This document shows positions 25,151-35,682 of a DNA stretch of 51,594 nt, one piece after another. A program made the translations under genes and the position numbers. The stretch's first letter is position 1; each line of letters opens with the position of its first letter. The stretch is from Paraburkholderia caffeinitolerans (GTDB lineage: Bacteria > Pseudomonadota > Gammaproteobacteria > Burkholderiales > Burkholderiaceae): NCBI RefSeq assembly GCF_902859945.1, contig NZ_CADIKL010000052.1:1-51594 (forward strand). Reading direction: 5' to 3'. Under the pieces are notes generated by a model, which saw only the letters and a program-made list of their open reading frames with translations, was not told the origin of the DNA and made no database searches.

Positions 25151-26083
25151 ATGAATACGCGCTTTCTCGAAACCTTCGTCACGCTCGCCAAGCTGCGCAG
25201 CTTCCGGACCACCGCGACAGCCCTGCACGCCACGCCTGCCGCGATCTCGCAGCGCCTGAAGGCACTGGAAGACGAACTGCATACCGTGCTCGTCGATCGC
25301 GAGAGTCGCGAATTCCGGCTCACGCCGAACGGCGAATATCTGCTCGGCTACGCGAAAGCTGTGGTCGAGGCGACGCGTCAGTTGCAGGCTGCCGCGTCGC
25401 AAGAAGGCGCGATGCGCGGCAAACTGCGGCTCGGCGTGATCGAGACGGTGGTGCATAGCTGGCTCGCCGATTACATGCGACGACTCTCGAAAGACTTTCC
25501 ACAGCTCGAAGTGGAGCTAGCGGTAGATGTGAGTGTGGTGTTGCAGCGGCGTTTGATGGCAGGCGAACTCGATCTCATCATCCGCGTGGAAGGCAGTGAC
25601 GAAGAATCCGTGGTGTGCGATGCGCTCGCGAATTATCCAGTGCACTGGATAGCGCGGGCGGGGCTACTGCCGCTTTCGCGCAGTGGACTCGCGAAGCGCG
25701 TGCTGCGTCATCCGATCCTGACATTCGGGCGCGGGACGGCACCGCATCGCGCGCTGGAGGACATCGTCGGCAAGCTTGCGCTCGCCAACGGCGTGCCGCT
25801 CGCGGATACGCGCATCACCGGTTCGCCGTCGATTTCGGTGATCGTGCAACTGGTACGCGACGGCTTCGGCGTGGCGGCGATTCCACGCCTGTTCGTCGAT
25901 GATTTGATCGCGCGTGGCGAGGTGGTCGAATTGCCATTGCAGCCTTCGCCGCCGTCGATTGTGGTGTCGATGTCGCGACGCGCAGATGCACCGCTTTTCG
26001 TGCATGGAGCGGCCAACGCTGCACGCACGGCATGCCACGAGTATTGTGAACACGGCGACGCACGACTGATCGAGCGGTTATAG
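25151..26083 (+). CDS. LysR-family transcriptional regulator
   Basis: 310 residues. The N-terminal winged HTH reads MNTRFLETFVTLAKLRSFRT and TALHATPAAISQRLKALEDE, followed by REFRLTPNGEYLLGYAKAVV. The effector domain from about residue 90 begins GKLRLGVIETVVHSWLADYM. Divergence from the DUF1445/transporter/5-oxoprolinase operon makes it the probable activator, responding to D-glutamate or 5-oxoproline. The following 176 bases are convergent with the patatin gene and include a run of seven T at about 26125. Confidence 0.92.
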   Translation: MNTRFLETFVTLAKLRSFRTTATALHATPAAISQRLKALEDELHTVLVDRESREFRLTPNGEYLLGYAKAVVEATRQLQAAASQEGAMRGKLRLGVIETVVHSWLADYMRRLSKDFPQLEVELAVDVSVVLQRRLMAGELDLIIRVEGSDEESVVCDALANYPVHWIARAGLLPLSRSGLAKRVLRHPILTFGRGTAPHRALEDIVGKLALANGVPLADTRITGSPSISVIVQLVRDGFGVAAIPRLFVDDLIARGEVVELPLQPSPPSIVVSMSRRADAPLFVHGAANAARTACHEYCEHGDARLIERL

Positions 26084-26259
26084 ATTGTGGCTTTGCGCGA
26101 TTGATGTGAGCGCTGTCTGCACTATATTTTTTTATCACCAGCGCGCTCTTCAGCATCTTGCGCGAGGCAAACTTAGAGGGTGTTAAGTACTTTCCACGAC
26201 TTTCCGCCTTGGAAGCTTATTTACCAGCAGACGCAACGCTGGATTATTTCGGCGTACGG

Positions 26260-27402
26260 CTAGACGTTGGCATCGAACGCAGCCGGCAGATGTTCCGCCT
26301 TCACCTGGCGTGTCGCCGCACGCTGCCCGATATCCGAGAGTTCCTGCATGGAGCCCGTGTTGTCCATCTCGGCGATCGCTTTCAATCGCGCGTCGTCGTA
26401 TTGAAGGTCCAGCTCGTGCTCCATCCATTCCCTCTCGAGCAACACGTTGTAGCGCACGTAGGTGGCGAGGTTCGGGCCGTCCTCGCTGTCTTTATGCATG
26501 TCGCCAATACCCGCGTCGATAGTCCACGGCGTGAGGGTCGCACTCAGCCATTGCAGCATCATTTGATTCACGCGCTGGCAATCGTCCATCAGCGACTTCA
26601 GCGAGCGCACGCCCTGCTCCGCCGGCAGCATGCGCATCACTTCGTCGGCGGGCGCGGTGGACCGTCGCGAGCCCGTGCCGACCGAGACGATCAGCAATTG
26701 CTCGCGGCCCGTGCGCCAGCGAAAACCATGCTGATGCAGGATGGCCACCATCAGCAATTGCAGCGCGGGATCGTTGAACGGGCTCACGCCGCCGTCGACG
26801 AACACGCCCTGAAGTGGCGCGCCGGTCCTCGTTTTGAGCGTGATGCGCTCGGGCGCGAAGTAGGTCGGCGCGGCCGTGCTCGCGCGGACCACCTGCGAAA
26901 GCAGAAGCTTGTGGTCTTGCGCCGCGTACACCGAGCCGGGATGATTGTGCAACGACCACAGCGCGCTGTTGTCGAGGCGCTTGGCCATGATCATCAGGCC
27001 GGTACGGATCGCGTCGTCACCGAGCGTGACATTCGCGCCCAGGTTTGCGTTGAGCACGGCCTGGACCCGCGACGCAGGAAATTTCGCGGCAACGAACGGC
27101 AGTCGCAGTGGCGAGGTGGCGAAGACGTCCGTGCCGATCTGGCGATACAGCGTCTTCAACTGATCGACCGACATCCCGCAGGCAAGCGCGGCAGCGATGA
27201 TCGCGCCTGTCGAAGTCCCGCCGATCAAATCGAAGTAGTCGCTCAGACGCAGGTCAGCGCGGCCATGGCGCGTGCGCAGCAGCGCCTCCAGCACGCCGAG
27301 ATATTCGAGCGTCAGGATGCCGCGTATACCGCCGCCGTCGAGCGAGAGCATGCGCTTGGGCGCGAGTTCCCGATCGAAATGTTGCTCGCGGGTCATGGCC
27401 AT
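26260..27402 (-). CDS. Patatin-like phospholipase, probable effector
   Basis: 380 residues with a full patatin Ser-Asp dyad. The oxyanion loop is SLDGGGIRGILTLEYLG (GGGIRG at about 23-28), the nucleophile elbow is LIGGTSTGAIIAAALACG (Ser64) and the catalytic Asp203 is in VFVDGGVSPFNDP. The patatin core covers residues 15-250; the last 130 residues are helical and charged, with no other domain recognised. Such enzymes cleave membrane phospholipids and serve as abortive-infection effectors in CBASS and other defence systems. No cyclic-nucleotide synthase is near. It is the last gene of the six-gene operon, 60 bases after the membrane protein gene and behind a GGGAGAAGA site. Confidence 0.9.
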   Translation of the reverse strand: MAMTREQHFDRELAPKRMLSLDGGGIRGILTLEYLGVLEALLRTRHGRADLRLSDYFDLIGGTSTGAIIAAALACGMSVDQLKTLYRQIGTDVFATSPLRLPFVAAKFPASRVQAVLNANLGANVTLGDDAIRTGLMIMAKRLDNSALWSLHNHPGSVYAAQDHKLLLSQVVRASTAAPTYFAPERITLKTRTGAPLQGVFVDGGVSPFNDPALQLLMVAILHQHGFRWRTGREQLLIVSVGTGSRRSTAPADEVMRMLPAEQGVRSLKSLMDDCQRVNQMMLQWLSATLTPWTIDAGIGDMHKDSEDGPNLATYVRYNVLLEREWMEHELDLQYDDARLKAIAEMDNTGSMQELSDIGQRAATRQVKAEHLPAAFDANV

Positions 27403-27462
27403 GACTCTTCTCCCTGGGGCGAGAATGGAGCGTCTCTATTGAAGCTGGTGAGGCAGGTGTCG

Positions 27463-29427
27463 TTAAGGCGGCGACCCGGATACGGTGAACGACGGCGGCG
27501 TGAAGTCGGCCGGAGCACCTTCGTCCGTGCGCAGACGCCGGCGCGTTCGCCGGTACCAGCTCGGCACCGTCCATCCGAACAGCCCCCCCACGCCGCCGCC
27601 GAAAACGACCGGGAAATACAGCCTGGAAATGTGGCTGTGCGGTAGGCGCGCGAGGTCGAGCGCCGTCCACTTCATGATGGCGAGTCCCGTCACCGCAAGG
27701 CACACCGCCAGCCCCGCGCTTTCCACCCACTTGAGCCAGCGGGGATCGACGGGCCGGGCAGCGAAGTTATCGCAACACCACGCGAGCGCGACGGAGAGCA
27801 CGATGGACTGGATCAGCCATCGGATCTGAATGTAGAACGGCGTGATTGAGCCTTCGGCAACGAACGTGCGAATGACATAGTTCACCGTGGAAAGCGTGCC
27901 AACGGTGATCATGGCGAGCAGACCCGACAGCAGATACGTCCTGATGAGCCTGCGCTGCTCCCCAAGCGGCGCGACGCCCGGTGCAAGCCTTCGCGCGAAG
28001 ATGGCGCAAGCCGCCGCCACACTCTGATTGATTGCGATGGAGATTCCGGTCGAGAGCCAGGCCACGGTGCCCGCAGTGTGAGGAACGCTCGCTGCCGCGG
28101 CGCAGAACAGCAGGACCACGGCAAATCCGTTCACGACCAGCAGCTTCCACGGCAGCGCCGGCGGTGGGGGCGGATCGGGCGGCCGCACGAGGTTGTAGAG
28201 CCGGTTAGCGAGCGTGAGCGCAGCCTCGACGTCGTGCCTGCCTAGCAGCCTCACGTGCAGGCCCTGGAGGCTCGCCGCCATGACTTCGCTCGTCAGGACA
28301 AAGGTGCGGCCAAGCGGCAGCAGCGCACGGATGCCGTCGAGGCGGCGCTTGGCCTGATCGGCCTTGGCGAGGTCCTCGTTACCCGCAACGAGCAGTACCC
28401 AGCTTTCGGGGCTCAGGCAGTGGGAGAAACTCTCGGCCAGCAAGGGTTCGTAGGGGTAGAGTTCGCGCGCGGGCAATGCCTTCCACGACTGTTCCGGTGG
28501 AAGCCGTGCCGGCAGGTCGCGCAATATGGGCGCCGCACGCGGGAACAGCAGGTCGAGCCGCCCGGCGCGTGCGGCCACGCGCGCGTAGGCACCGTGCAGC
28601 GCAGGGGCATCAGCGGCCGGGGCGATCAGCGTGACCGGCCCCGGCGACCAGTAGCCCGCCAGCCGCGAAATCAGCCGCCGCAGCGAACGCGGGTTGCCCG
28701 AGTCGAGCATGACGATCACGAGCGACGCGGGTGTATGGGCATCCGGCCGCGCGTACCAGACGCGGCCCGACACAAAGGCGATAACCGTGGCCCATTGGCT
28801 GAACGGCCGGAAGAAGTAATCGTGGATCGAGGAGACCCAGTAACCCCATCCACCGAGCGCGCCCATCGACCAAACCACGGCGGCAAACCACAGGCACTCG
28901 TCGGCGGCGAGGCTCGTAATGCGCCCGGCGAACTGCAGGCGGCCCAGCAAACGCGGCAGATACACCAGCGTCGGCACGAGCACGAGCGCCGCGATCACGC
29001 CCGAGCAAAGCCAGAAGCCCGGCACCATGCCCTCCAGCGGCGTTGCTCGAAAGCTGCTGTCGGCCAGTTCGTCCACCTGGTCGGCTAGCAGCAACACGAA
29101 CCTCACAATCAGGAGCGAGCCGCCGCCGTAATAGAACAACGCCCAAAGATTGCGTATCAGCGAGGCGCCATAGGGGCGGTGGTCTTCGACCGAGGCGAAT
29201 GCCCACGCGATGAGCCACGCCAAACCGATGAAGGTCAGGTTGCTGAGCGGGACTTTCGTGAACGCCACCGGCAGTCCAACGCCGTTGGTCATGGCCGCCG
29301 TCAGGTCGATGGCCGCGCCGGCAAAAATGGAAGCGCACAGCGCGATGACGCGCCCCGGCGCGAGCAACGGCGGCAGCTTGAAGCGCAGCACCGGCGGTTC
29401 CATGCTCGCGGTCATGGTGTGCTTCAT
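27463..29427 (-). CDS. Polytopic membrane protein with soluble insert, defence-operon component
   Basis: 654 residues from the ATG at 29427, whose ATGA overlaps the stop of the WD40 gene. About six membrane segments span residues 30-240 (for example LTFIGLAWLIAWAFA and GFWLCSGVIAALVLVPTLVY). A soluble alpha/beta region of roughly 190 residues follows (SLVIVMLDSGNPRSLRRLIS to LGRHDVEAALTLANRLYNLV, including SPESWVLLVAGNEDLAK). A proline run (PPDPPPPPALPW) leads to about five more segments. I recognise no family. The insert begins like a Rossmann or TIR-like fold, but no motif proves this. It may be the membrane anchor or pore of the system. Confidence 0.75.
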   Translation of the reverse strand: MKHTMTASMEPPVLRFKLPPLLAPGRVIALCASIFAGAAIDLTAAMTNGVGLPVAFTKVPLSNLTFIGLAWLIAWAFASVEDHRPYGASLIRNLWALFYYGGGSLLIVRFVLLLADQVDELADSSFRATPLEGMVPGFWLCSGVIAALVLVPTLVYLPRLLGRLQFAGRITSLAADECLWFAAVVWSMGALGGWGYWVSSIHDYFFRPFSQWATVIAFVSGRVWYARPDAHTPASLVIVMLDSGNPRSLRRLISRLAGYWSPGPVTLIAPAADAPALHGAYARVAARAGRLDLLFPRAAPILRDLPARLPPEQSWKALPARELYPYEPLLAESFSHCLSPESWVLLVAGNEDLAKADQAKRRLDGIRALLPLGRTFVLTSEVMAASLQGLHVRLLGRHDVEAALTLANRLYNLVRPPDPPPPPALPWKLLVVNGFAVVLLFCAAAASVPHTAGTVAWLSTGISIAINQSVAAACAIFARRLAPGVAPLGEQRRLIRTYLLSGLLAMITVGTLSTVNYVIRTFVAEGSITPFYIQIRWLIQSIVLSVALAWCCDNFAARPVDPRWLKWVESAGLAVCLAVTGLAIMKWTALDLARLPHSHISRLYFPVVFGGGVGGLFGWTVPSWYRRTRRRLRTDEGAPADFTPPSFTVSGSPP

Positions 29428-32400
29428 GTCGTGCCGGCCACGGCCGGTGCGCTCAAGCGCCTGACCCGGCGCCGCAGCGTGAATGTGTACGTCCACGCTA
29501 CGAGCGCGCAGTAGATCAAGCCGACGACGCTGCAGCCCAGTTGATTCTCACGCAAAAAGCCGCGCACGCTCTCCTGGATTGCAGTAATACCGCCTTCGGC
29601 GATCGAGTTCGCGCGGCCATCGCTGCCCCAGAGCCGTGCCTGGTCGCCGTCGCCTACCACCATGTAGCGGCCGTCGGGGCTGAATGCCGCTGTCGTAACC
29701 GCCCCTCTGACCCGTATCGAATCGCTGGCGCCTGTGTTGGGGTTGCCCGCGGTCACGTCGTAGAGCCTCCCTTTGCCGATCGCCGGCGACGCGTTGCCCT
29801 CACTTTCTTTGCGGCTGTCCCACAGTCTCACGTACTGCCCCGAAGCGATCAGGGCTTTGCCGTCCGCGCTTAGCGCGGCCACGACGCTGCTGTCGGGGTC
29901 GCGCATCATGAAGGGGGTCGAAGGATCGTCCGGGCGGAGACTCAGCATGTCGTGAAGCTGGGCGCGACCACCGGCTACCGTCAACAGCTGCTCTCCGGCA
30001 GGGTCGAATGCCGCCGCCTGGATGTCGCTTTGCCAGCGGTGAGCGACTTCGCCTGTCGCGACGTCCACCGTGCTGATGCCGAATCGTCCCGCCACCACGA
30101 GTTCGTTGCCGTCCGGCGAGAATGCGGCGGCGAATGGAAACATGGATATTCTGAGGCTGGACAGTTTTGCCGCGTTCGAGCCCGACGTGTCCCAGATCTG
30201 GACCATGCCGCGCAGTGACAAGGTGGCGAGACGCGTGCCTGCCGGGTTGAAGGCGACGCCCAATATAGCCTCGCCGCGGTCGAGCAGAAGGTTGTTGAAG
30301 CCGCCGTCGGTCGTATTGAACAAGTGGACCGTGCCGTCGTACGACGCACTGGCGACGATCCGGCCATCAGGGCTGAAGGCGACCGCCGAAACCTGACCAT
30401 CGTGGGGCGGGAGTTCACGCGAGAGATTGCCGTCCGCGGTATTCCAGATGCGCACATCGCCGTCTGATGCGCCCGTGACCACCCTTTTGCCGTCGGGGCT
30501 GAAGGCCACCCTCGTGACGCTGGCGCCGTAATGCCCATAGCCCACCCGATGCTCCGCCTTCGCGAACAACATCGTTGTCCAGAAGTCGCTGAGCCATGCG
30601 GGCCGCGCGAGCGCGAGCGCGCACAGTGCGCCGAGCCATAGCAGAAAGCACGCGGCGAGCAGCCAGATCGTGCGCCGAGGTCCCTTGAAAGCGAGGCCCT
30701 CGTGAAAGGCGAGCCGCGCGCACGCAGCCCGGATCCAGTCGCGTGCGCCGTCGAGCCGGTCTCGCAGGCCCCAGCCGTCCGCGCGCTGCGCGGCCAACAG
30801 CTTGCGCACCCACGGCTGCCATTTCGCGGGGGCGCGCATCACGAGCTGCCGGGCCGTGAGTCCGCTCATATAGCCGAGGTATAAGGTGTCGCCGTCCTTC
30901 GCGTCAGGTTTGAACCTGGGCGTGTGCTTGCCCGGCGGCGGTTCGATACTGAGCAGCACGCCGCCGCCCGCGTGCGGATGCAGCGGCGCAAGCAACTCGC
31001 GCACCGCCTCGCGGATGCGCTTTTGCGTTTCCTTCGACAATTCCTCGAGCAGCCGCACGCGCAGCCAGTCCGGCATGTGCCCCGCCCTCATCCACGGCAG
31101 CCGCGCGAGCCGCCGGTAGTTGCGCGATATGACCAGGCGCAGTTCTGTTTCCTTCCTGACCCCGGCCATTTCGAAGAACGCTTCGCCGAGCAGAAGTGTC
31201 AGCTCCCAGCGCATGACGGGCGCAACCGCACAGGCCGCGAGCCACTGATAGCCGTTATCGCCAAGAAAGAGCTTGAGTTGGGCGATCAGTCGCTCGACCT
31301 GTGCGATCGGCGTGTCGGAAAGCACGTCCACGCTGCTATCCATGAGCAGGCGCGGATAACGTTGCGGGTCGGCCAGCAGAACATCCGGCAACTCGCCCGA
31401 GGCAAGCAGACCCGCCCAGGCGCGCAAGGCATCCTCTTCAAGCGGCAGCACAATGAAGCCGGGGTCGGCAACCCGCTCGGGCTGCTCGATCGACTCTTCG
31501 CGCGCGCCCCAGTCGCGCGGTTCGTTCGGCGTGAACAACACCCGCTCGCGCCAGCGGTAAAAGCGCGAGCTCTTCATCCAGTCCGCCCAGTTGCCCTCCT
31601 CGTCGGCGAATGCATCGCCGTTGGATACTACGACAAGGCGTTGCCCGACCGGTGGATCGTCGAGGCGGTCGAGCGGCGAGCCCACCGCGCCTTCGCGCCA
31701 GCCCTCGCGCCAGCTTTCGGGGTCGGCGCGAACCCAGACCGGGACGCCATCGCCAGTGCGCCGAAAGAGCCTGATCTCCACGTCCAGACCTTCGAGCCGC
31801 AGCCGGTCCGCCCACAGATAGAACAGCCTTCCGCGTGGGTCGCTCTCGCCTTCGGTGTCGACCAGCAGCAAATACGACGGTCGCAGCTTGGTGTGGCGGT
31901 AACGCAATTGCGGCACGCCGAAGCTGCGCAAAGTGGCTTCGATCGTGCGCCGCAGGTGCAGCGGCGCGCGGCGCGCAAGCGGCGCATGCGTGCTCGCCTC
32001 GGCGCGCACGTGGCGCTCGAGCGGCGCAGCGATGTCCCCGGCCAACTTCGGCACCACTTGCTGTGCGGCCTTGCGCAGTAGCGTGGTATCGAGTTCGACA
32101 TGGCTGCCGTTCTGGCGGCTGCGGCCGTGCGCCATCAAGACCGCCGGCAGACACAGCACGACCAGCGCGAGCAACGGGAACGCGACCGCGCCCCACGCCA
32201 GGCTTGGGCGTAGTTCGCGGTTCCAGCGGTACATGGGCAGATAATGGCTCACGCTCGCCACACTGGCGCGCGCGCCGGAAGCCTGAGCGGTATAACCGGC
32301 GAGCGCGCTAGTCGTGAGCTCGGCTGTAGACGCAGGATTGGGTTTCGGCGGATGAACAACACGCGGCATGCCGACAGCGATAAACAAAACCAATGCGAGC

Positions 32401-32767
32401 GTGCTAAGCATTCCGAACTGCCAGCGTCGGCGGGGCGGAAAAAAGCGGTGCCAAAAGCGCTCGAACCACGAGTGAGGTATGCCGCCGTCTTGCTCCGTGT
32501 CGCTTCGCCCCGTGACGTCTGACGCCGGTTGAATCCAGTTCGTGAACGCGATATCGAAGCGCTCTTCGTCCAGTGGAGACTGGCAGAAGATGGGGCGCAG
32601 CTTGGCCCGCAGCGCCGCCAGCGGCACGGCCTGCTGCCGCTCGTCGAGATACCGCAGCAGCCGGCAGGCGTCGACGAATTGCGACGGTCCCGCTTCGAGG
32701 CGGACACGCTGGAGTTCGTCCATGAGCCTCGCGAATCCCGGCTCGCCGGACGTGGCGCCTGGTGTGC

Positions 32768-32771
<4 letters not shown>
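29424..32771 (-). CDS. 1115-residue membrane protein: vWA-like region plus WD40 repeats
   Basis: Domains by eye: a helical N-terminus (1-90); two membrane segments near 120-140 and 195-215; a region of about 285-430 resembling a degenerate von Willebrand A fold (PSYLLLVDTEGESDPRG, then RLVVVSNGDAFADEEG); a helical region to about 680; another membrane segment (WLLAACFLLWLGALCALALA); about seven WD40-like blades from 728 to 1065 (for example VTRVAFSPDGKRVVTGASDG, VSAVAFSPDGRIVASASYDG, VTTAAFSPDGRYMVVGDGDQ); and a last membrane segment near the end. Its start overlaps the MoxR gene (ATGA), the pairing expected of MoxR/vWA systems. It is probably the sensor or scaffold. The vWA call is tentative because the DxSxS metal site is altered to DTEGES. 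Confidence 0.82.
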
Positions 32772-33946
<1,175 letters not shown>

Positions 33947-33998
33947 GGTTGCGCTCCCCTAATTGCACACGGGCGCTGGCGGCACCCGCACGCAGACA

Positions 33999-34634
33999 TC
34001 AATGTGCCGACAGGCCGCCGCGCTTTGCGGGGCTGCGCGCGGACAAACAGCAATCGCAGTGCTCGGCCTCATGCTGCAGTAGCGCCTTCACGGACTTGTG
34101 CACTTCGTCGTTGAGCAACAAGCGCGTGTCCTTGTCGCTCGAATAGGGTTTGCCGCTGTTGAGCTTGTGCCATGCGAGCTTGCGCGACTCCTGCATTTTT
34201 CCAACCAGCCAGTACTCGACCCGGGTGACGAAGCCAAACCAGATGGCTAGCTCGGGTTCGTGATCGACCTGCACGCCAGCTTTCTTTTCGGCCTTTTTGC
34301 GCTGGACTATGTAATCGATCTCGCACGACACGCGCTGGTCGTCCCACTCGGTCCCGCAAAAGTAGTAGTCAGAAAAGAAACCGATGAAATCCGTGATGCC
34401 GTGAAGCACTTCCCTCACTGCCGGAATCGAATTCTGGTCCCCGGCCAGCCGGCTCGAGCATGAATCGATCACGCTGATCGGAACGTCGTGGGCGTCGCGA
34501 GGAATAACCTTCAGCTTGCGCAGGAAAATATCGACGCAACTCTTGGCCATCTGGTCGTCGTCGGGCACCCAGGACATGTAGAGCACGCGCGGTTCGCGCA
34601 CCTTGTCCTGAACCTTCGTCTTGAACTTTGTCAT
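33999..34634 (-). CDS. Divergent TIR-like protein
   Basis: 211 residues. The N-terminal 115 residues follow the TIR layout: strand A RVLYMSWVPDDDQMAKSC, strand B VPISVIDSCSSRLAGDQNSI, a central hydrophobic strand TDFIGFFSDYYFC, and the segment WDDQRVSCEIDYIVQRK, whose Glu105 corresponds to the catalytic Glu of NAD-cleaving TIR domains (compare WCRKELDYAV in the neighbour). The rest is charged and helical and ends in LLQHEAEHCDCCLSARS, a His/Cys cluster that could bind metal. The assignment is by pattern and is less certain than for its neighbour. It lies 19 bases after the first TIR gene and 52 before the MoxR gene. Confidence 0.65.
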   Translation of the reverse strand: MTKFKTKVQDKVREPRVLYMSWVPDDDQMAKSCVDIFLRKLKVIPRDAHDVPISVIDSCSSRLAGDQNSIPAVREVLHGITDFIGFFSDYYFCGTEWDDQRVSCEIDYIVQRKKAEKKAGVQVDHEPELAIWFGFVTRVEYWLVGKMQESRKLAWHKLNSGKPYSSDKDTRLLLNDEVHKSVKALLQHEAEHCDCCLSARSPAKRGGLSAH

Positions 34635-34653
34635 GGCGCCCCCCGTTGCCGGA

Positions 34654-35214
34654 TCAGTTGCCCGCCTGCGCGGGCAGCGTCCTTTGCAGCCTCACGCTCA
34701 TTTCGTGAATCTGGTCCGCAAGGCGCACCGGATTTTCGAGATCGAGACGAACGAGGCGCAGGTTTGGGTCGAATGGTCCGAGGAAAAGCAGGTCGCTGAC
34801 TCGGGAGAGTTGGGACTCGCCGCCATCCGCGTCCCTGAGCGTGCCTGTGGGATGGGCTGCATCGAATATCAGGTAGTGCGGATTCATCGCCTCGGCGAGC
34901 ACAAACAACAGGCGCGGCGTGCCCGTTTCCTGATAGCGCCGGACCGCATAATCCAGCTCTTTGCGGCACCACTCGGAAAGCCAGTAATCGTCGCAAAGCA
35001 AAACAATGAAATGACTGGTTTTGTCGAGATTATTTTTTATTATTGTTTCGAAACGATCGGCGGCTTGAATATCGGAGTCGTCGAGGAAAAGCGTAAAGCC
35101 CAGTGGCCCTGATATAGGCAACAGGTGGTTATGAAACTTTCGAGCGATGCGCGTCCATGGGTCGCCGTGGCGATAGGAGATGAACACGTGCGAAGCCAGT
35201 ATGGGTGTGGGCAT
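34654..35214 (-). CDS. TIR-domain protein, probable NADase effector
   Basis: 186 residues from the ATG at 35214. Starts at 35238 or 35313 are possible, but the intervening codons (ATA, AGG, AGA) are unlike the rest and no start has a good ribosome site. The TIR fold is clear: ASHVFISYRHGDPWTRIARK (strand A and box 1), FTLFLDDSDIQAADRFETII, HFIVLLCDDYWLSEWCRKEL with Glu86 in the catalytic position, then DYAVRRYQETGTPRLLFVLA. Bacterial TIR proteins of this kind cleave NAD+ or make cyclic ADP-ribose signals in phage defence. It is the first gene of the six-gene operon. It carries no sensor domain of its own and so probably depends on the partner genes. Confidence 0.88.
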   Translation of the reverse strand: MPTPILASHVFISYRHGDPWTRIARKFHNHLLPISGPLGFTLFLDDSDIQAADRFETIIKNNLDKTSHFIVLLCDDYWLSEWCRKELDYAVRRYQETGTPRLLFVLAEAMNPHYLIFDAAHPTGTLRDADGGESQLSRVSDLLFLGPFDPNLRLVRLDLENPVRLADQIHEMSVRLQRTLPAQAGN

Positions 35215-35682
35215 TTTCGAACGGCACTTGGCCCCCATGGAACGGAATTCGAAACCCTGGATTGAAAATGCAGAGTTTCTTTGAACGCCACCAAGCCTAA
35301 TCAATATAGACATGGTAAGCGGGAACGTCCAGACCTTTTATTTATACGATCGGCTAATAAGCGCACCGGATATGCTTAATTAAAAATACTCATTCTTGAT
35401 TTTATAGCCTCGTCGCCGACCGATCAGCATAAGACGCACCTCGGCAAGCAACGACCAGCAATAGCCTCCGAAGACTGTAGAAGCCGATAGAAACCGGCAG
35501 TTTTTTGTTCGCCCAGAGAGTGCAAGAATCTGGATATATGGCACGACTGTTCTTCTTCCCGCTACTGACAAACGCTATATCAGATTCATTTCAAACAGGT
35601 AAACGTTTCGCCGCGATGCGTGCGGCAGCGAACAGATGATAGACAAGGGAGTGGATGCCGCAGCCAAGCTGTATTCACTGCT
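35215..35682. other. Upstream region and left-hand border of the defence operon
   Basis: AT-richer than its surroundings (TAATTAAAAATA near 35377-35388; TATAAATAAAAG on the minus strand near 35330-35342), this should contain the operon promoter. A short minus-strand frame at 35380-35571 has no family resemblance. No integrase, tRNA or att repeat is visible. The abrupt change to a decayed TonB gene beyond 35683 suggests an insertion border. Confidence 0.4.

Noticed and set aside
26158..27645. 495-codon plus-strand frame opposite the patatin gene
   Set aside because: Composition is Arg/His/Gln-rich with no motif. The opposite strand has a full patatin domain and a ribosome site.
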